DNA from: Leptogranulimonas caecicola
GTDB lineage: Bacteria > Actinomycetota > Coriobacteriia > Coriobacteriales > Atopobiaceae
Direction: 5' to 3'
DNA length: 64,000 nucleotides
Assembly: GCF_023168405.1 (NCBI RefSeq)
Contig: NZ_AP025285.1
Coordinates: forward strand, 248,001 to 312,000
Shown here in pieces: positions 1 through 9,171 of this stretch. Within the stretch, counting starts at the first letter, position 1. The number at the start of each line of letters is the position of its first letter. The notes below the pieces were generated by a model. It had not been told where the DNA came from, did not search any database, and worked only from the letters and a program-made list of their open reading frames with translations. Both the position numbers and the translations under genes were made by a program.

Positions 1-2
1 AT

Positions 3-257
3 GGCCTCTCTGTCATGGTGCATGCGGGCGTCGATACGGTCGAGCTGGAAGGCGCGGGCTTCGAGGTGAAGGCTGCTCAGGGCGACTCGGTCGCTGCTGG
101 CGACGCCGTCATCCTTATGAACCCGGCCACCATCAAAGAGGCTGGTTTTGACCCTACCGTCATAGTCGTGGTGCTTGAAGCCCCTGAGGGCAAGACGCTC
201 TCCAAGCGCGATCTTGGTCCTGTCAAGGCTGGCGAACCCATCCTCTGGTTCGACTAA
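3..257 (+). CDS. PTS glucose-family EIIA domain, C-terminal part (gene starts before the window)
   Basis: This is the end of a phosphotransferase EIIA of the glucose family, which accepts phosphate from HPr on a histidine and passes it to EIIB. The reading frame is open from base 3 and ends with TAA at 255-257. The visible residues include HAGVDTVELEGAGFEV, matching the family signature around the second histidine (H-x-G-x-D-T), then the final beta strands (GDAVILMNPATI, GEPILWFD). The active-site histidine and any EIIB or EIIC domains lie upstream, so I cannot say whether it is a single-domain protein or the tail of a fused transporter. A strong hairpin follows directly. Confidence 0.85.
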   Translation, partial: GLSVMVHAGVDTVELEGAGFEVKAAQGDSVAAGDAVILMNPATIKEAGFDPTVIVVVLEAPEGKTLSKRDLGPVKAGEPILWFD

Positions 258-275
258 GGGCTTGTCCGATCTCCT

Positions 276-314
276 CAAAGCGCCCCTAGCTTTACTGAGC
301 TAGGGGGCGCTTTG
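276..314. terminator. Rho-independent terminator after the EIIA gene
   Basis: A 16-base stem (CAAAGCGCCCCTAGCT) pairs with its complement ending at 314, with one bulged G and a short loop. It lies 18 bases after the EIIA stop and could also serve the minus-strand gene that ends at 391. Confidence 0.75.
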
Positions 315-351
315 CCTATTAAGGGCACATTGAATATCTGTGCAGCTAGGA

Positions 352-379
352 GCCCTTCTCGGCTGCTGCCGAGAAGCCC
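352..379. repeat. Inverted pair of the TGCCGAGAA element (hairpin)
   Basis: CTTCTCGGC at 355-363 faces GCCGAGAAG at 368-376 across a TGCT loop, giving a perfect 9-bp stem flanked by AGCCC/CCCGCT. It lies between the EIIA terminator and the convergent FUSC-like gene, and is the first copy of the element scattered through the window. Confidence 0.7.
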
Positions 380-390
380 GCTCATCGCAA

Positions 391-1482
391 CTAGCGCTCC
401 TTTTGGGCTTGGGCGGCGTGCCAACTGTCCATCCAGGACCACAGCAGGGCGCAGGCGAGAGCAAAGAGGATGCCTAAGAGGTTGTCGCCTACGCGTAGCA
501 AGGCGCTTCCGGCAGCGCCGTAGAGGGCGCTGGCCAAAAGCAAGGCGCCAAAGCAGTTGAGCACGTTGTTCCAAAAGTAGTGGGCAGAAAAGCCAATGCA
601 CAGGCCGGCGATGGGGCCAAAGAGGTTGTGGGCCTCAGGAGGCACGATGGCGGCCAGCAGCCAATAGAGGGCGCTTCCTGCCAGCACGCCACCTGCCCGC
701 TGCAAGCCGCGACGGAGGGTGGTGGTGGCTTTGTTGCCCTCGGGATCGTAGGGCAGAAGCACCGACATGCAGGCGTAGCCCATCCAGAGGCTTCGGGGCA
801 CCTGCAAAAGATCGCCTGCCAAAAGCACTAAGGCCACCGCTATAGCCATGCGCAGGCGCCAGCGGGTCTCGGGGTTTTTGAAAGAGGAGGCGCGCAGCAC
901 ATCGCCAAGCCGCACCTGGGCATGGGCATGCAGGTGCTTGTGCAAAAGCACGCCCGCGCATAGCAGCAGCAACACCCCTGCCAGCATCCAGCGCAGGCCC
1001 AGTGCCTGTCCTGTCACCGGCGTCTGGCTCACAAAGACGTAGGCGAATACATAGGTGCCGGCGTTTCCCATGCGGGGATCTTGGGCTACCAGCAGCAAGA
1101 CGATGCCCAGAAACACCAGGTTGGCAGCAAAGGAGAGCCAGGGCATCCCCAGGGCGGTCACTTGTCCGCCGGCCACCGTAAGGGCCAGGACTAGAGCCAA
1201 AGCCAGTACTGAGTCCTTGGCGTTGTAGCCAAAGGACACAAACTTGATGCCCAGCAGCATGCAGAAGCCGCCTACCACCAAACAACTGTTCTCAGCGCCA
1301 AATACCGGCGTGAGCCCGCCTATGAAGAGGATGGCGAAGGCCACCAGCAAGAGCGAGCGCACCGCCATGGCAAAGACCAGACGGGTGCGCTCGCGTCCTT
1401 GGGCGGTGCGGATGGCAGCCCAAAGGGCAGTGGGCGAGAGTTGCAGCAGCTGATAAAAACTGGAATGGGTGGTATGAGCCAT
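391..1482 (-). CDS. FUSC-like multi-pass membrane protein
   Basis: A protein of about 363 residues with two blocks of hydrophobic segments (roughly residues 35-170 and 215-350) separated by a short charged stretch (HKHLHAHAQVRLGDVLRASS). This two-block pattern, with RWRLRMAIAVALVLLAGDLL opening the second block, resembles the FUSC/aromatic-acid exporter family (PF13515 type). The ATG at 1482 has GAGGA just upstream, although the spacing is short; a TTG at 1527 is the alternative. It is the last gene of a minus-strand group with an ABC exporter and may be cotranscribed with it. The substrate is unknown; the FUSC assignment is by overall architecture only. Confidence 0.6.
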   Translation of the reverse strand: MAHTTHSSFYQLLQLSPTALWAAIRTAQGRERTRLVFAMAVRSLLLVAFAILFIGGLTPVFGAENSCLVVGGFCMLLGIKFVSFGYNAKDSVLALALVLALTVAGGQVTALGMPWLSFAANLVFLGIVLLLVAQDPRMGNAGTYVFAYVFVSQTPVTGQALGLRWMLAGVLLLLCAGVLLHKHLHAHAQVRLGDVLRASSFKNPETRWRLRMAIAVALVLLAGDLLQVPRSLWMGYACMSVLLPYDPEGNKATTTLRRGLQRAGGVLAGSALYWLLAAIVPPEAHNLFGPIAGLCIGFSAHYFWNNVLNCFGALLLASALYGAAGSALLRVGDNLLGILFALACALLWSWMDSWHAAQAQKER

Positions 1483-1592
1483 GGGTCCTCGTCCAAAGTC
1501 ATTGGCGGCAGATACGCGATGGTGCAAATGCTTTGGAATTTGTTCCCCCTAGGAGATTCAGGCGAGCATAAGATAGGGCAACAGGCGGGGCG

Positions 1593-2837
1593 CTAACTCT
1601 CCTGAACCGCCCCATTGCCTCCGGCACAAGTCGTTTGCTCTCGGAGCTTCCCTGCGATGAGGGCTATGCAGAAAAGCACGACCGAGAAGAGCGCCACCAC
1701 GCCTACATCGGTGAGAATGGATGATCCCACCGCAGCTGCATGGGAAGATCCAGCCAGCTCTTGAGCGCTCATAAGGGCGTTGGTGTACCACCAGCCCGGT
1801 GTGAAACGGGCCACCGCTTGGATCTCAGAGCCTAGAAGCGTCATGGAGATCCACGCTCCTCCCATAAAGGAGATGGCCATGCCCAAAAGATTCCCCAACG
1901 CATTGGCGCCTTGAGAGCTCACGCCAAACTGGCCGGCCAAGAACGACACTGAAAGCGGGAAGAGCATGAAGGCCAGCGAAGCCAGAAGCGTGAAGGCAAG
2001 GCCGATGGTCCCCAGTGCCAGCGCATCCTGCCAAAAGACCAAAAGGCCGATGGCGGTGGAGACAAACCAACAGGCCAGCGTGACCGCCAGGGCAGCCAAG
2101 GCTACCTGGAGGGTGAAGGAGCGATAGGTGAGAGGGCTCGCCAGGTCGCGGCGACGAACGTCGGTGCGGTTGAAGGTGGTGAAGAGCGCTGCCGTGCAGG
2201 CGATGATGGAGGCGACGGTGGTGTAGATGGACCATTCCAAATAAAACGTGAAGGTATTGGCGGAGCCGGCCTCAGCGGCATCCGGGGTGGCCATAAGCTC
2301 CACAGAGGCTGTCTTTCGAGCAGCGCGCGCGGCCTCTTCTGCCACCTGAGCCGCTGAGGCTTCCGGATGAGCGGCAGCGGCCAAGGCAGCAGAGGCCAGC
2401 CAGCGCTCGGCTGCGGCAGAAGCGAGGGCCCCTCCGGCTCCGGTAAAGCCATAGGCGGCATCCACAGAGGGGAGGCTTTCTCCAGCGCGGGCGGCCGTCA
2501 AAAAGGCCCCCTCAAAGCCGGCAGGTACTATGAACAGGCAGTCCACGCTGCCCTGGGCCACGGCTTCTTCCTGGGCCAGGCGATCCTGCGCCACCTCTAC
2601 GCGCGGCCCCAGCTCGCCCAGGCTGTCTATGAGGCCTGCCACCAGCTCCGAGCGGTCCTCGTCTACAAGACCCCATTCCAGCTGGGGGCGCACTAGGTCC
2701 TGCAGGCTGCCGGCAGGCTCGGCCCCGGTCACTGCCAGCGCCATGACTACGCCCATGACGCTTAAGCCCACGGCATAGATGAGAAAGAACAGCGGCCTTC
2801 GGGCGGCCATCTTCAGGGCGTACTTACACACTCTCAC
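1593..2837 (-). CDS. ABC-2 type exporter permease, second subunit
   Basis: About 414 residues: one N-terminal membrane segment (PLFFLIYAVGLSVMGVVMAL), a large extracellular domain of about 180 residues, then five or six C-terminal membrane segments, the standard shape of ABC-2 permeases with an external domain. The GTG start at 2837 is preceded by AGGAGG at good spacing, and the gene overlaps the preceding permease by 14 bases, which indicates translational coupling. The partner subunit at 2824-4038 has the same layout, so the exporter is probably a heterodimer driven by the ATPase at 4049-5005. Substrate not evident; drugs, peptides or lipids are all possible for this family. Confidence 0.8.
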   Translation of the reverse strand: MRVCKYALKMAARRPLFFLIYAVGLSVMGVVMALAVTGAEPAGSLQDLVRPQLEWGLVDEDRSELVAGLIDSLGELGPRVEVAQDRLAQEEAVAQGSVDCLFIVPAGFEGAFLTAARAGESLPSVDAAYGFTGAGGALASAAAERWLASAALAAAAHPEASAAQVAEEAARAARKTASVELMATPDAAEAGSANTFTFYLEWSIYTTVASIIACTAALFTTFNRTDVRRRDLASPLTYRSFTLQVALAALAVTLACWFVSTAIGLLVFWQDALALGTIGLAFTLLASLAFMLFPLSVSFLAGQFGVSSQGANALGNLLGMAISFMGGAWISMTLLGSEIQAVARFTPGWWYTNALMSAQELAGSSHAAAVGSSILTDVGVVALFSVVLFCIALIAGKLREQTTCAGGNGAVQES

Positions 2838-4038
2838 GGCGCAGCCTCCTTAGACGCAGCACTCCTACCGTGCAACAAATGGCTCCTGCGGCGGCCACCA
2901 AGCCCAGATGCATCCAGAAGGGGGCCAGGCTGTCGTAATAGATCAACGCCGATAAGGACTCCATCACCTGGCGCACGGGGTTGATCCAGGCAGTGACCGG
3001 CGCGGCTTCGGCCAGGTTGTTGGCCATCTCCATGACCGGTTCGCCGTAGAGGCCTGCAAAGAGCGCGCCTACGCAAGTGACGGTGGTGAGGACGCCCTCC
3101 TTGGCGCCCGTTTCACGAGGGCCGGCTACCGCGACGAGGCCGCCTAGGCCCGTGGCCATGAAGGAAGCTGCTGCCAGTGCCAGCACCACCAAGCCGGTGC
3201 GGGCGCCAAAGTCGATGGAAGCGGCCCAGCACACATAGGCGAGGCAGATGACAAGGCCTGCGAAAGAAGCGGTCCAAGAGGCCATGAGCCAAATGAGCAT
3301 CTGGCGGCCTCGGGGCTGGCCCGAGGCGGTGATGCGCGATCCGCAGGCCGAGGCGCCCGGCACCAGCGTCAGCGCAGCCAGGAGGCTGTTTTGGGCACAC
3401 ATCAGGGCGGTAAATCCTAGCAGGGCAAAGTAAAAAGCGCAGGTCTCACGGGGGCTATTCTCGGTAAGGGAGACTTTCTGCACCAAGTCTGTCGCATCTG
3501 CCAGGGCGGCCTGGACGCTGGTGTGAGCCAGCAGGGCAGGGTCTTGGGCAGCCAGGGTGACGGCGGCATCCATGCGGGCCTGCCAGCTGTCGCAGACAGA
3601 CGCGATGACGGACTGCTCCATCTGGGTCACCGAGTCGTTGGTGGGGGCCGCTTCGAAGGTGAGCTGGGAGTCGGGGCCCAAGCGCACCAAGCCTAGGAGG
3701 GGCTTCTCGGCGCCTTGGGACCCTTGGACTGCCTGGCGGGCCTCCTCGGCACTGTCCTGCCAGTCCACGGTGATGGTAGGCGATCCGGAGGCGCCGTCCG
3801 CGGCGCCTCCTAAGGCTTCCAGGAACTGGGTGTAGGCTTGGCCTTGAGGAGAGGCGGCCTGGGTGGCGTCCAAGCGCACAGCGGCGATGGGCAGCTGGTC
3901 GAGGCCGGCGAGCTTGTCGATGGGCTGGAACATGAAGATGAAGATGGTGGCGAGGCCCAACGGCAGGCCGAGACACCAGATGAGAAAGTTTTTGTCTCGC
4001 ACCAGGGCCAGTAGCGCGAGGCGCCAGTTTTTGCACAT
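2824..4038 (-). CDS. ABC-2 type exporter permease, first subunit
   Basis: About 404 residues with an N-terminal membrane segment (FLIWCLGLPLGLATIFIFMF), an external domain to about residue 190, and six predicted membrane segments in the second half, with WINPVRQVMESLSALIYYD near the end as in ABC-2 permeases. The ATG at 4038 follows a strong AAGGAGG site. It sits 10 bases after the ATPase gene and overlaps the second permease, forming one transcription unit. With the ATPase and the LuxR-type regulator upstream it makes a complete, probably inducible, export system. Confidence 0.85.
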   Translation of the reverse strand: MCKNWRLALLALVRDKNFLIWCLGLPLGLATIFIFMFQPIDKLAGLDQLPIAAVRLDATQAASPQGQAYTQFLEALGGAADGASGSPTITVDWQDSAEEARQAVQGSQGAEKPLLGLVRLGPDSQLTFEAAPTNDSVTQMEQSVIASVCDSWQARMDAAVTLAAQDPALLAHTSVQAALADATDLVQKVSLTENSPRETCAFYFALLGFTALMCAQNSLLAALTLVPGASACGSRITASGQPRGRQMLIWLMASWTASFAGLVICLAYVCWAASIDFGARTGLVVLALAAASFMATGLGGLVAVAGPRETGAKEGVLTTVTCVGALFAGLYGEPVMEMANNLAEAAPVTAWINPVRQVMESLSALIYYDSLAPFWMHLGLVAAAGAICCTVGVLRLRRLRRESV

Positions 4039-4048
4039 GGGAGCCTCC

Positions 4049-5005
4049 TTAATCGCGCAGCTCGCGGCCGGTGAGCTCTAGGAAGACGTCGTTCAAGGTG
4101 GGCGGTTGGCTCCACACGCGGCCGGGCACTCCGTGGCAGTCGCGCACCACGCCCAGCACGTCCAAGAGGTTGTGGGGGCCGTTGGCACAGCGCACCGTCA
4201 GCGTATGGTCCTTATAGGCCGCCTGCAGGCAACGGGGCATGGCCTTGAGCTTTTGGGCAAGGCCATCGGGAAGCTCCGGCAGCTCCACCGAGATGGTCTC
4301 GCCTGCCTTTACCTGGGCCTTAAGCTCGTCTACCGTGCCGGCGGCGATGATGTGGCCGTGGTCCAAGATGGCCACGCGATCGCAGAGCTCCTCTACCTCC
4401 TCCATGTAGTGGGAGGTGTAGACCACCGTGGCGCCCGCCTGGTTCATGGCGCGGATGCCCTCCAGGATCTGGGCTCGGCTCTGAGCGTCTACCGCCACGG
4501 TGGGCTCGTCGAAAAAGGCCAGGTCAGGCTTGTGGGCGATGCCGCAGGCGATATTTAAGCGCCGCAACAGGCCGCCGGAGAGCCTCTTGGGGCGCCAGGC
4601 TGTAAAATCTTCCAGGCCGCAAAACTCGATGGCGGCTTCGACGCACTGGGCGCGACGAGCCTTGTCGGTCACATAGAGGCCGCAAAAGTAGTCGATATTC
4701 TCGCGCACAGTGAGCTCGTCGAAGACGGCGATGTTTTGAGGCACCACGCCCAGACGCCGCTTGAGGTCGTAGCGGGTGGGGGCCATGGGTTGGCCAAAGA
4801 GAGAAATCTCGCCTTTGTCGTAGCTCAGCAGTTGCAGGATGCAATCGATAGTGGTGGTCTTGCCGGAGCCGTTGGGGCCAAGGAGGCCAAAGACTTCCCC
4901 AGGCTCGATCTCAAAGGAGATGTGGTCCACTGCCACAAAGGCGCCGTAGCGCTTCACCAGATTGTCCACCCTCACTGCGGCGGAAGGCGAGGTGCTTTCG
5001 TTCAT
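4049..5005 (-). CDS. ABC transporter ATP-binding protein (exporter type)
   Basis: A 318-residue ATPase. The Walker A motif GPNGSGKTT lies near residue 44, the signature RLSGGLLRRLNIACG near residue 142, and Walker B with DLAFFDEPTVAVDA follows; the signature departs from LSGGQ at its fourth and fifth residues. A roughly 90-residue C-terminal extension after the ATPase core is typical of CcmA/NatA/DrrA-type exporters. The ATG at 5005 has AAAGGA upstream. It supplies energy to the two ABC-2 permeases that follow at once on the same strand. The regulator gene at 5117-5920 lies upstream with a 111-base gap. Confidence 0.93.
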   Translation of the reverse strand: MNESTSPSAAVRVDNLVKRYGAFVAVDHISFEIEPGEVFGLLGPNGSGKTTTIDCILQLLSYDKGEISLFGQPMAPTRYDLKRRLGVVPQNIAVFDELTVRENIDYFCGLYVTDKARRAQCVEAAIEFCGLEDFTAWRPKRLSGGLLRRLNIACGIAHKPDLAFFDEPTVAVDAQSRAQILEGIRAMNQAGATVVYTSHYMEEVEELCDRVAILDHGHIIAAGTVDELKAQVKAGETISVELPELPDGLAQKLKAMPRCLQAAYKDHTLTVRCANGPHNLLDVLGVVRDCHGVPGRVWSQPPTLNDVFLELTGRELRD

Positions 5006-5078
5006 GATGTGTCCTTTTGGTTGGCGAGGCTAAAAACCAGTGCCCACAGCCTGCCTCATCGTGGCCCTGAGGAGGAAG

Positions 5079-5090
5079 TGACTTCTGTCA
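5079..5090. promoter_or_regulatory. Short palindrome upstream of the ABC exporter
   Basis: TGACTTCTGTCA, a 4-bp inverted repeat around TTCT, lies in the 111-base gap between the LuxR-type gene and the ATPase. It is a possible operator for that regulator, but the arms are short and there is only one copy. Confidence 0.2.
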
Positions 5091-5116
5091 TCAGTTGCAA
5101 CGCCGCAGATAAATGG

Positions 5117-5920
5117 CTATGAACTCCCAACGCTTCCATTGGGGCCTCTAAAGTAGAGCGCCACCAGTTGAGTGCGGTTGTGAAGCTGCTTTTTGCGCAA
5201 AATGGCGCTCACGTGGTTTCTCACAGTGCCCTCAGACAGATAGAGGCGTCCGGCCACCTCTTTGTTGTCGAGCCCCTCTGCCACCAGGCTCAAGATGGAC
5301 TGCTCTCGCTCTGTGAGCCCCTCCATCGCCTCCTGAGCCGCCGAAGCCGCCTGCCCCGTATGAGCCTCCCGAACGCTCTTCTCCTCGTCCAGCACCATGA
5401 CGCGCTCTTGCAGCCTGTCTCTCGCGGCCTCCAAGGTGCGTTTCTCGGCCAGAGCGCGCTCGCTTCTGCGAGCCAAGACAAACAGGGCTGCCGAGAAGAT
5501 CTCCAACCCGGAGGCACAGGCCAACTCAAAGAAGCGAGCGTTGAGCAGTGTGGGGGCTATCCAAAGCCAGCGCAAGGGCTGCTTTTGGCTGGCGCAGGCC
5601 AAACAGGCCACCAAAGGCCCAAAGGCCGAGAAGGGCTTCCACAACGCCAGAAGCCCAAAGGATGCCAGCACCAAGGCGGTGCGCGCACGGTGGCCGGTAA
5701 GGTCGAAAAGACAGCAGAGCAAAAGAGCCACGAGCAGAGCCGGGGCGTCGAGGGCGAGCGCCGGGGCCAGCAGGGAGGCTCCGATGCCCACAAGGACGGC
5801 GACCGCCTGTATCACGACTCTCTCTAGAGGCACTTGGGCCACAGGATTGCTCCTCTCGGCAGAATACAGCGGCGCCCCGACCCCTCTCGAGGAGGGCTGG
5901 GGCGCAGATGAGCCTAGCAT
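5117..5920 (-). CDS. Membrane-anchored LuxR-family transcriptional regulator
   Basis: About 267 residues. The first half has four or five hydrophobic segments (for example VVIQAVAVLVGIGASLLAPA and ALLVALLLCCLF), followed by a charged stretch likely to form a coiled coil (RSERALAEKRTLEAARDRLQ) and a C-terminal LuxR/GerE DNA-binding domain (LTEREQSILSLVAEG, NKEVAGRLYLSEGTVRNHVS). No receiver domain is present, so the signal is probably sensed in or at the membrane. The gene precedes the ABC exporter on the same strand and is its likely regulator. The ATG at 5920 has no clear ribosome site; a start about 30 codons further in is possible. Confidence 0.75.
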   Translation of the reverse strand: MLGSSAPQPSSRGVGAPLYSAERSNPVAQVPLERVVIQAVAVLVGIGASLLAPALALDAPALLVALLLCCLFDLTGHRARTALVLASFGLLALWKPFSAFGPLVACLACASQKQPLRWLWIAPTLLNARFFELACASGLEIFSAALFVLARRSERALAEKRTLEAARDRLQERVMVLDEEKSVREAHTGQAASAAQEAMEGLTEREQSILSLVAEGLDNKEVAGRLYLSEGTVRNHVSAILRKKQLHNRTQLVALYFRGPNGSVGSS

Positions 5921-5987
5921 GCTTGGGGTGCAGGCACAAAGGCAAAGGAGGGCCTGGGAGTTCGCGGCTCTGTAAAAACGCGCCGCT

Positions 5988-6911
5988 CTAGGCGAAGGTC
6001 ACCTGCTCTTTGAGGGATTCCACCAGTTCCAGAGGCGCGGGCTGAGTGCCCGACTGCATCGCGTTGGCGGAGCCGGTGGCCATGGCCAGCACCAGCAGGT
6101 CGTCAAGCTCCATGGAAGTGTCGGCGCCCAAAGCCAGCGCAGCCACCACCGAGTCGCCGCAGCCCACCGTGGATGCCACCTTGACCTTGGGCGAGCGGGC
6201 TACCACCACGTGGTCCTTGTCCACATAGACCGCGCCGTCGCCGCCTCGGGAGACCACTACGCAAGAGATGCCGTCCTCCACCAGCGCGCGGGCTGCCTCC
6301 ACCACCTTGTCGTCGGTATCGAGGGCGCGGCCCAGCATGGCGCCTAACTCCACCTCGTTGGGCTTGATGAGGTGGGGCTTGGCCTCAAGGCCCTTCTCGA
6401 AGGCCTCGCCGGAGGCATCCAAAAAGACGCGGGCGCCGGCGGCAGAGCAGGCCTCGATCCAGGTGCGATAGGTGTCGGCAGGGGCGCCGGCAGGCAGGCT
6501 GCCGCTCAAGACCACGATGTCTTGGGGGCAGATGAGGTCCAAGAGCACCTGGAGCATGGAATCGAGGTCGGTCGCAGAGACGGCTGCGCCGGGCTCGTTG
6601 ATGTCGGTGTTGGTGTGGCGCACCTCGTCCACCACCTTGGTGTTGGTGCGGGTCTCGCCAGCCACCTGGAAGGCGTGGAGCTTGATGTGGGCCGCATCAA
6701 GCATCTGCTGGATGCGGGCGCCTACCGAGCCGCCCAAGAGGGCCAAAGCCTCGGAGGAGCCGCCCAGAGCTTCCACCACCTTGGTGACGTTGATGCCCTT
6801 GCCGCCGGGGTCCTCGCGCAGGGTGCGCACGCGGTTGACCTCGTCTAAGGAGAAGTTGTCCACATAAATTGTCTTGTCGAGAGCTGGGTTGAGCGTGACG
6901 GTGTAGATCAT
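5988..6911 (-). CDS. fruK: 1-phosphofructokinase family hexose kinase
   Basis: A 307-residue PfkB-family sugar kinase. It opens with MIYTVTLNPALDKTIYV, has the substrate motif DPGGKGINVTKVV near residue 35 and the catalytic region STVGCGDSVVAALALG near residue 250 (G-x-G-D anion hole and base). These features match 1-phosphofructokinase, which phosphorylates fructose 1-phosphate from the fructose PTS; tagatose-6-phosphate kinase is a close alternative. The ATG at 6911 has GGAAGGA at good spacing, preferred to an in-frame TTG two codons earlier. No fructose PTS gene adjoins it, although PTS genes occur elsewhere in the window. Confidence 0.85.
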   Translation of the reverse strand: MIYTVTLNPALDKTIYVDNFSLDEVNRVRTLREDPGGKGINVTKVVEALGGSSEALALLGGSVGARIQQMLDAAHIKLHAFQVAGETRTNTKVVDEVRHTNTDINEPGAAVSATDLDSMLQVLLDLICPQDIVVLSGSLPAGAPADTYRTWIEACSAAGARVFLDASGEAFEKGLEAKPHLIKPNEVELGAMLGRALDTDDKVVEAARALVEDGISCVVVSRGGDGAVYVDKDHVVVARSPKVKVASTVGCGDSVVAALALGADTSMELDDLLVLAMATGSANAMQSGTQPAPLELVESLKEQVTFA

Positions 6912-7011
6912 GGTCAATCCTTCCTTGAGGGAGTGTTAAGAAGAAGATATCAAAGTTCAGGTTGCTTTCATTACATGCTGGATTCGCCTTAATACTTCCA
7001 ATTTTTAGGTT

Positions 7012-7027
7012 GGGCGTTTCTCGGCAG
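7012..7027 (-). repeat. TGCCGAGAA element, single intergenic copy
   Basis: GGGCGTTTCTCGGCAG, the reverse orientation of the window-wide element, in the divergent gap between the 1-phosphofructokinase and the patatin-like gene. Confidence 0.7.
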
Positions 7028-7128
7028 AAAGGGAAGGGGGCATCTGCGCAAGCTGGTATCCTGTGACGGTTACCCATCCACAACAAGCGGGGACTCAAGA
7101 TCATACTTCCCGCCCCGAAGGGATAGGA

Positions 7129-8037
7129 ATGGAGCCATTGTCAACGCAAAAGGTAGCGCTGGTCCTTGAGGGCGGCGGCCTTCGCGGCATGTTCACCGCC
7201 GGCGTCTTGGACGTGTTTTTGGAACAAGGCCTTGTAGGCTTTAGTCACATCTACGGCGTCTCAGCCGGAGCCATCAACGGCGCCAATTTCAAAGCGGGCC
7301 AGATCGGCAGGTTTTGCCGCGACACCTTGGCCTTCAGAGACAACCCCGAGTTCATGAGCTTGGCTAGCCTGGCGCTCACCGGCAACATCACCGGCCGGGA
7401 ATTTCTCTTCACCAAGGTCAATGCTTCCCTGGATCCTTTTGACTACGCTCATTTCAACGCCAGTCCGGTGCCCTTTACCGCCGTGGCCTCGGATCTCACC
7501 TTTGGCACGGCGGCCTATCTAGAGGTGAGCCGGCTTCCTGAGCAGATGGACATCATCGTGGCCTCCTCCTCGCTGCCCTGTCTCTCAGAGATCGTCACCT
7601 GGGAAGGCCGTCGCCTGCTGGACGGCGGCACCTGCGACTCTGTTCCGGTGGAGCGCGCTTTGGCGGAGGGTGCGCAGCAGCTTATCGTGGTGCTCACCCA
7701 ACACCGGGGCTATCGCAAGTCCCCCACCTACTCGCTCATGCAGGTAGCGCGACGGCTCTATGGTGACTATCCCTACTACCTTGAGGCGTTGGCGAGCCGA
7801 GGAGAACGCTATAACCAGCAGCTGGACCACGTCTTCGAGCTGGAGGCTGCCGGAGTTGCCCACGTGGTGGCGCCTTCGGCGCCGGTGGAGCTGGACCTCC
7901 TGGAAGAGGACGGCTCAAAGCTGCTGGAGCTCTATGTGGACGGGCGTCGCATGGCCATGGGACTCCTTCAGGAGCTGGGAGTAGCGTCGGGAGGCCGTCC
8001 TGTGGTGGTATCTGCGTGTGAAGAAGGCGCGAACTAG
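7129..8037 (+). CDS. Patatin-like phospholipase family protein
   Basis: A 302-residue patatin-fold acyl hydrolase. The oxyanion motif GGGLRGMF is near residue 17, the nucleophile elbow GVSAG (G-x-S-x-G) near residue 44, and the catalytic aspartate in LLDGGTCDSVP near residue 165. Together these form the Ser-Asp dyad, so it is likely active as a lipase or lysophospholipase. The overall layout is close to the bacterial YjjU/RssA-like patatin group. The ATG at 7129 has AGGGATAGG upstream; an earlier GTG at 7063 would add 22 residues unlike the family. It stands alone between the divergent sugar kinase and the ribosomal operon. Confidence 0.88.
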   Translation: MEPLSTQKVALVLEGGGLRGMFTAGVLDVFLEQGLVGFSHIYGVSAGAINGANFKAGQIGRFCRDTLAFRDNPEFMSLASLALTGNITGREFLFTKVNASLDPFDYAHFNASPVPFTAVASDLTFGTAAYLEVSRLPEQMDIIVASSSLPCLSEIVTWEGRRLLDGGTCDSVPVERALAEGAQQLIVVLTQHRGYRKSPTYSLMQVARRLYGDYPYYLEALASRGERYNQQLDHVFELEAAGVAHVVAPSAPVELDLLEEDGSKLLELYVDGRRMAMGLLQELGVASGGRPVVVSACEEGAN

Positions 8038-8069
8038 AGATCTACCGGTGCTTTTGGGCTCAGTTCGTG

Positions 8070-8075
8070 TACAAT
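8070..8075 (+). promoter_or_regulatory. Possible -10 box for the rplM-rpsI operon
   Basis: TACAAT, 75 bases before the rplM start, in the only gap upstream of the operon. No convincing -35 hexamer is visible at the right distance. Confidence 0.3.
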
Positions 8076-8149
8076 CAGTGAGCTTCTTTTGCAGAGCCCC
8101 GTAACCTCGTAAAAGAATCCGCACTACTCAAGTAAGAGGAGTTCTATCC

Positions 8150-8587
8150 ATGAAGTCGACCAAGTACGCCAAGCCCGGCGAGGTCGCCCGCAATTGGGTC
8201 CTCATCGACGCTGACGGCGCCATCCTGGGCCGTCTGGCTACGCAGATTGCCACTATCCTGCGTGGCAAGAACAAGCCGCAGTACACCCCCCACACTGACA
8301 CCGGCGATTACGTCATCGTCATCAATGCCGATAAGGTCCAGCTTACCGGCAACAAGGCTGCTAAGAAGAGCTATTGGCGCTATTCCGGCTGGCTGGGCGG
8401 TCTCAAGACTGAGTCCTTCGAGGAGGCCATGGCCAAGCACCCTGAGCGCGTCATCGAGCACGCTGTCAAGGGCATGCTTCCCAAGACCACTCTCGGTCGT
8501 CAGCAGTTTGGCAAGCTCAAGGTCTACGCTGGCCCCGAGCATCCCCATGCTGCCCAGAACCCCGTCAAGATCGAGCTGGAGGGCTAA
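8150..8587 (+). CDS. rplM: Large ribosomal subunit protein uL13
   Basis: A 145-residue L13 with normal length. It shows the family's [19 protein letters not shown] start, the RGKNKP segment, the [14 protein letters not shown] block and the signature [14 protein letters not shown]13 is an early assembly protein of the 50S subunit. The ATG follows AAGAGGAG. It is followed 3 bases later by rpsI, the near-universal pairing of these genes. Confidence 0.98.
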   Translation: MKSTKYAKPGEVARNWVLIDADGAILGRLATQIATILRGKNKPQYTPHTDTGDYVIVINADKVQLTGNKAAKKSYWRYSGWLGGLKTESFEEAMAKHPERVIEHAVKGMLPKTTLGRQQFGKLKVYAGPEHPHAAQNPVKIELEG

Positions 8588-8590
8588 TCC

Positions 8591-8986
<396 letters not shown>

Positions 8987-9026
8987 TCCGCAGGTTTTCT
9001 GCGAACCCAGCGAAGATTCGCATTTC

Positions 9027-9055
9027 AAAGGCCCGTCCTGGCGACGGGCCTTTTT
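9027..9055 (+). terminator. Rho-independent terminator of rplM-rpsI
   Basis: An 11-bp stem, AAAGGCCCGTC with GACGGGCCTTT, a 5-base loop and a run of five T. Confidence 0.92.
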
Positions 9056-9171
9056 ATGTTCGCTAGGATAAGACATGTTTAATAGGATCGGGCATTGTAT
9101 TTATAGGCATCAATAGAAGTGCCCGCCGAGGCGTCCCCGCACGCTCCACATTCGTTCCTAAGGGAGAGCCC

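Noticed and set aside
1483-1527. TTG start at 1527 for the FUSC-like protein
   Set aside because: It adds 15 residues without a ribosome site; the ATG at 1482 has GAGGA upstream, although closely spaced.
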